A stretch of 64,000 nt of DNA from Oscillospiraceae bacterium (GTDB lineage Bacteria; Bacillota; Clostridia; Oscillospirales; Oscillospiraceae): the NCBI GenBank assembly GCA_017434755.1, contig JAFRER010000001.1, forward strand, positions 1 to 64,000, written 5' to 3'. Each line of letters opens with the position of its first letter. The stretch's first letter is position 1. Shown here piece by piece: positions 62,389 through 64,000 of the stretch. The position numbers were made by a program, and so were the translations under genes. The notes under the pieces are model-generated. The model ran no database searches. It saw only the letters and a program-made list of their open reading frames with translations, and was not told where the DNA came from.

Positions 62389-63890
62389 AAACACCGTCAA
62401 GAGAGATCTGGCGCAAATATACCGAAGCGGAGACCTTTGACCGCATAGTCGGATTCGATTCCGTGGCGCAGATGTGGTCCGTGCGCTCGAAAGAGTTCGC
62501 GGACAGTACGGCGATCGTCGATCAGGGCGAGTCTGTGAGCTATTCGGCGCTCGACGCGGAAGTCGCGCGCTTTCGCAGCCGTCTGGGGGCGGACATGGCC
62601 AAAGGCACGTGCGTGGGCCTGCTGATACCCAATTCCCTCGCGTTCGTCCGCGCCTTTCTGGCCGTTGTGACCCTCGGAGGCACGGCCGTTATCCTGCCTG
62701 CGCATCTGGATGAGAAAGCGGTCTTCGGCTGCTGCATGAAATTCGGGATCCGGAAACTGGTCTGTGTGCCGGAGACGGAGGAACGGACCGCCTTCGCAGC
62801 CGGACGCGTTCCGGGGCTCGAGGTGATCCCGGCCGGCGATCTCCCGGACACCGCGGCTCCCGCTGCGGAAGTCGGGGGAAGCGATCCCTGCGTCATCATG
62901 TTCACCGGCGGCACGACCGGAAAAAGCAAGGGCTGCCTCCTTTCAAACACCGCCGTCATGCAGGGTACCGTCAACGGCTGCTACGGCTATGCGGAGGTGT
63001 TTGAACAGCGCTATCTGCTGATCCTGCCCCTCAGCCATGTTTTCGGGCTCATCCGCAATCTGCTCACAAGCCTGTATACAGGCAGCGCTCTCTTCATCTG
63101 CCGGAACAACAAGGACATGTTCCGGGATATCGCGGTCTTCCGGCCGACGGTCCTGGTCATGGTCCCCGCGCTGGCGGAGATGGCGCTGAGCCTGTCGAAA
63201 AAGTTCGGGCGCAACATGCTCGGCGAAGATCTGAAGACCATTATCTGCGGCGCGGCGCCCGTCGCGCCCTACCTCGTCGCGGCGTACAAGGAGATCGGCA
63301 TCGATCTGTTTCCGGGATACGGCCTGACGGAATCGGCCAACCTGGTCTCCGGAAATCCGGAGAGCCTGCGTCTGCCGGAGTCGGTCGGGATCATGTACCC
63401 GGATCAGGAATACCGCATCGAAGACGGCGAACTGTGGCTGAAGGGCCTGAACATGTTCGACGGGTATATCGGAGAAGAGGAGGAGTCCCGGACGGAGGGC
63501 TGGTTCCGCACCGGCGATCTCGTCCGTGTGGACGAAGAGGGCTTCCTCTATATAACCGGACGTATCAAGGAGATAATCGTCCTGCCCAGCGGGGAGAACG
63601 TATCCCCCGCCGAGGTCGAGGCGCACTTCAACGCGCTCGACTGCGTGCAGGATTCGCAGGTGTTCGAGGCGGAAAACGATAACGGAAGCGTTATCCTCGC
63701 CCTCGAGGTCGTCCCGCGCATGACCGCGCTTACGGCGGTACCCCCGGAGGAAGTGCACAGCTTTGTGCGGGGAGAACTGGAAAAAGTGAACCGTGCTCTT
63801 CCGTCCTTCCAGCAGGTCAGCCGGATCGTCATCCGCGACAGGGACTTTGACCGGACGCCGAGCATGAAGATCGCGAGATATAAAAAATGA
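62385..63890 (+). CDS. AMP-dependent acyl ligase 2
   Basis: 501 residues without a fused carrier. P-loop MFTGGTTGKSKGCLLS, A5 PGYGLTESANLVSG, A7 GWFRTGDLVRVDEEGFLYITGR, and A10 DRTPSMKIARYKK with the catalytic Lys are all intact. It resembles fatty acyl-CoA or acyl-ACP ligases. The next gene (63887) looks like a free carrier and overlaps by ATGA, so this ligase may load that carrier. Confidence 0.9.
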   Translation: MKTPSREIWRKYTEAETFDRIVGFDSVAQMWSVRSKEFADSTAIVDQGESVSYSALDAEVARFRSRLGADMAKGTCVGLLIPNSLAFVRAFLAVVTLGGTAVILPAHLDEKAVFGCCMKFGIRKLVCVPETEERTAFAAGRVPGLEVIPAGDLPDTAAPAAEVGGSDPCVIMFTGGTTGKSKGCLLSNTAVMQGTVNGCYGYAEVFEQRYLLILPLSHVFGLIRNLLTSLYTGSALFICRNNKDMFRDIAVFRPTVLVMVPALAEMALSLSKKFGRNMLGEDLKTIICGAAPVAPYLVAAYKEIGIDLFPGYGLTESANLVSGNPESLRLPESVGIMYPDQEYRIEDGELWLKGLNMFDGYIGEEEESRTEGWFRTGDLVRVDEEGFLYITGRIKEIIVLPSGENVSPAEVEAHFNALDCVQDSQVFEAENDNGSVILALEVVPRMTALTAVPPEEVHSFVRGELEKVNRALPSFQQVSRIVIRDRDFDRTPSMKIARYKK

Positions 63891-64000
63891 GCAGAGAAGA
63901 GATCATCGCAAGACTGAAAACCATCCTGCTCGACACCGATGAACGGAGTGCCGCGGCGCTGGACGCCTGCGGCGAGGATGCCGAACTGACCACCGATCTG
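63887..64000 (+). CDS. Acyl carrier protein, 5' part
   Basis: 38 codons run to the window end without a stop: MSREEIIARLKTILLD, then an acidic stretch ending in ELTTDL. That is how acyl carrier proteins read just before the DSL phosphopantetheine motif, which lies beyond the window. It overlaps the ligase stop by 4 bases. Calling it an ACP is inferred from this partial N-terminus and its context. Confidence 0.7.
   Translation, partial: MSREEIIARLKTILLDTDERSAAALDACGEDAELTTDL

Overview
The window is a GC-rich stretch of a Gram-positive (Firmicutes) chromosome, most likely an anaerobic, host-associated Clostridia and perhaps Lachnospiraceae or a relative. The reasons are PolC-type DNA polymerase III, long-form HPF, an alpha2-type glycyl-tRNA synthetase, GGAGG ribosome binding sites, sigma-A-like promoters (TTGACA/TATAAT), DapF, the pyrH-frr-uppS-dxr-rseP-ispG-polC order, and accessory families common in gut Clostridia (MBG-domain surface protein, TIR-TPR protein, DUF5058, DUF975, DUF1653, CotH). 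The genus cannot be named from this sequence. No rRNA, CRISPR array, IS element or prophage was seen. The only tRNA is tRNA-Leu(CAG).

Layout. 1-7.7 kb: 3' part of an MBG-repeat surface protein, a membrane TIR-TPR protein, gdhA, galM, and a zinc-ribbon/SH3-like membrane protein. 7.7-11.1 kb: glyS-nadE operon, whose NadE has lost the visible nucleophile of its glutaminase domain. 11.3-13.7 kb: sugar-1-phosphate nucleotidyltransferase, anomeric sugar kinase and DUF1653. 13.8-16.1 kb: a UDP-glucose dehydrogenase fused to an XRE helix-turn-helix, divergent from a small secreted protein. The 303-base gap between these two (15288-15590) holds both promoters and a cluster of TTGTC/GACAA half-sites. 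16.2-24.9 kb: envelope/cofactor operon (LRR lipoprotein, polysaccharide deacetylase, coaX, gph, plsC, fabG, HAD phosphatase, GT39). 25-26.9 kb: hpf, a zinc-ribbon protein and rsmI. 27-37.3 kb: DMT transporter, pyrH, frr, uppS, dxr, rseP, ispG, polC, without the cdsA often found between uppS and dxr.

37.3-41.7 kb: membrane carboxylesterase and a CotH-kinase/lamin-tail surface protein. 41.9-49.3 kb: a DUF5058 membrane protein pair with a membrane-anchored M20 hydrolase, pepF, a glycerol-1-phosphate-dehydrogenase-like enzyme and a GT4 glycosyltransferase. 49.4-52.4 kb: trpS-phosphoesterase-gltX on the minus strand. 52.5-55.6 kb: a DAACS transporter-dapF operon divergent from an AraC regulator, with a 21-bp-spaced direct repeat between them. 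55.6-59 kb: DUF975 protein, NTF2-like protein, MBL hydrolase, tRNA-Leu and mntP.

59.2-64 kb (runs off the end): a tightly overlapping cluster behind a consensus promoter, holding an AMP ligase fused to a carrier domain, two PlsC-like acyltransferases, a second AMP ligase and the start of an apparent free acyl carrier protein. This is the best candidate for an undescribed system, probably carrier-tethered acyl activation and transfer to a membrane lipid or glycan. The other leading observations are the degenerate glutaminase of NadE and the HTH-UDP-glucose dehydrogenase fusion.
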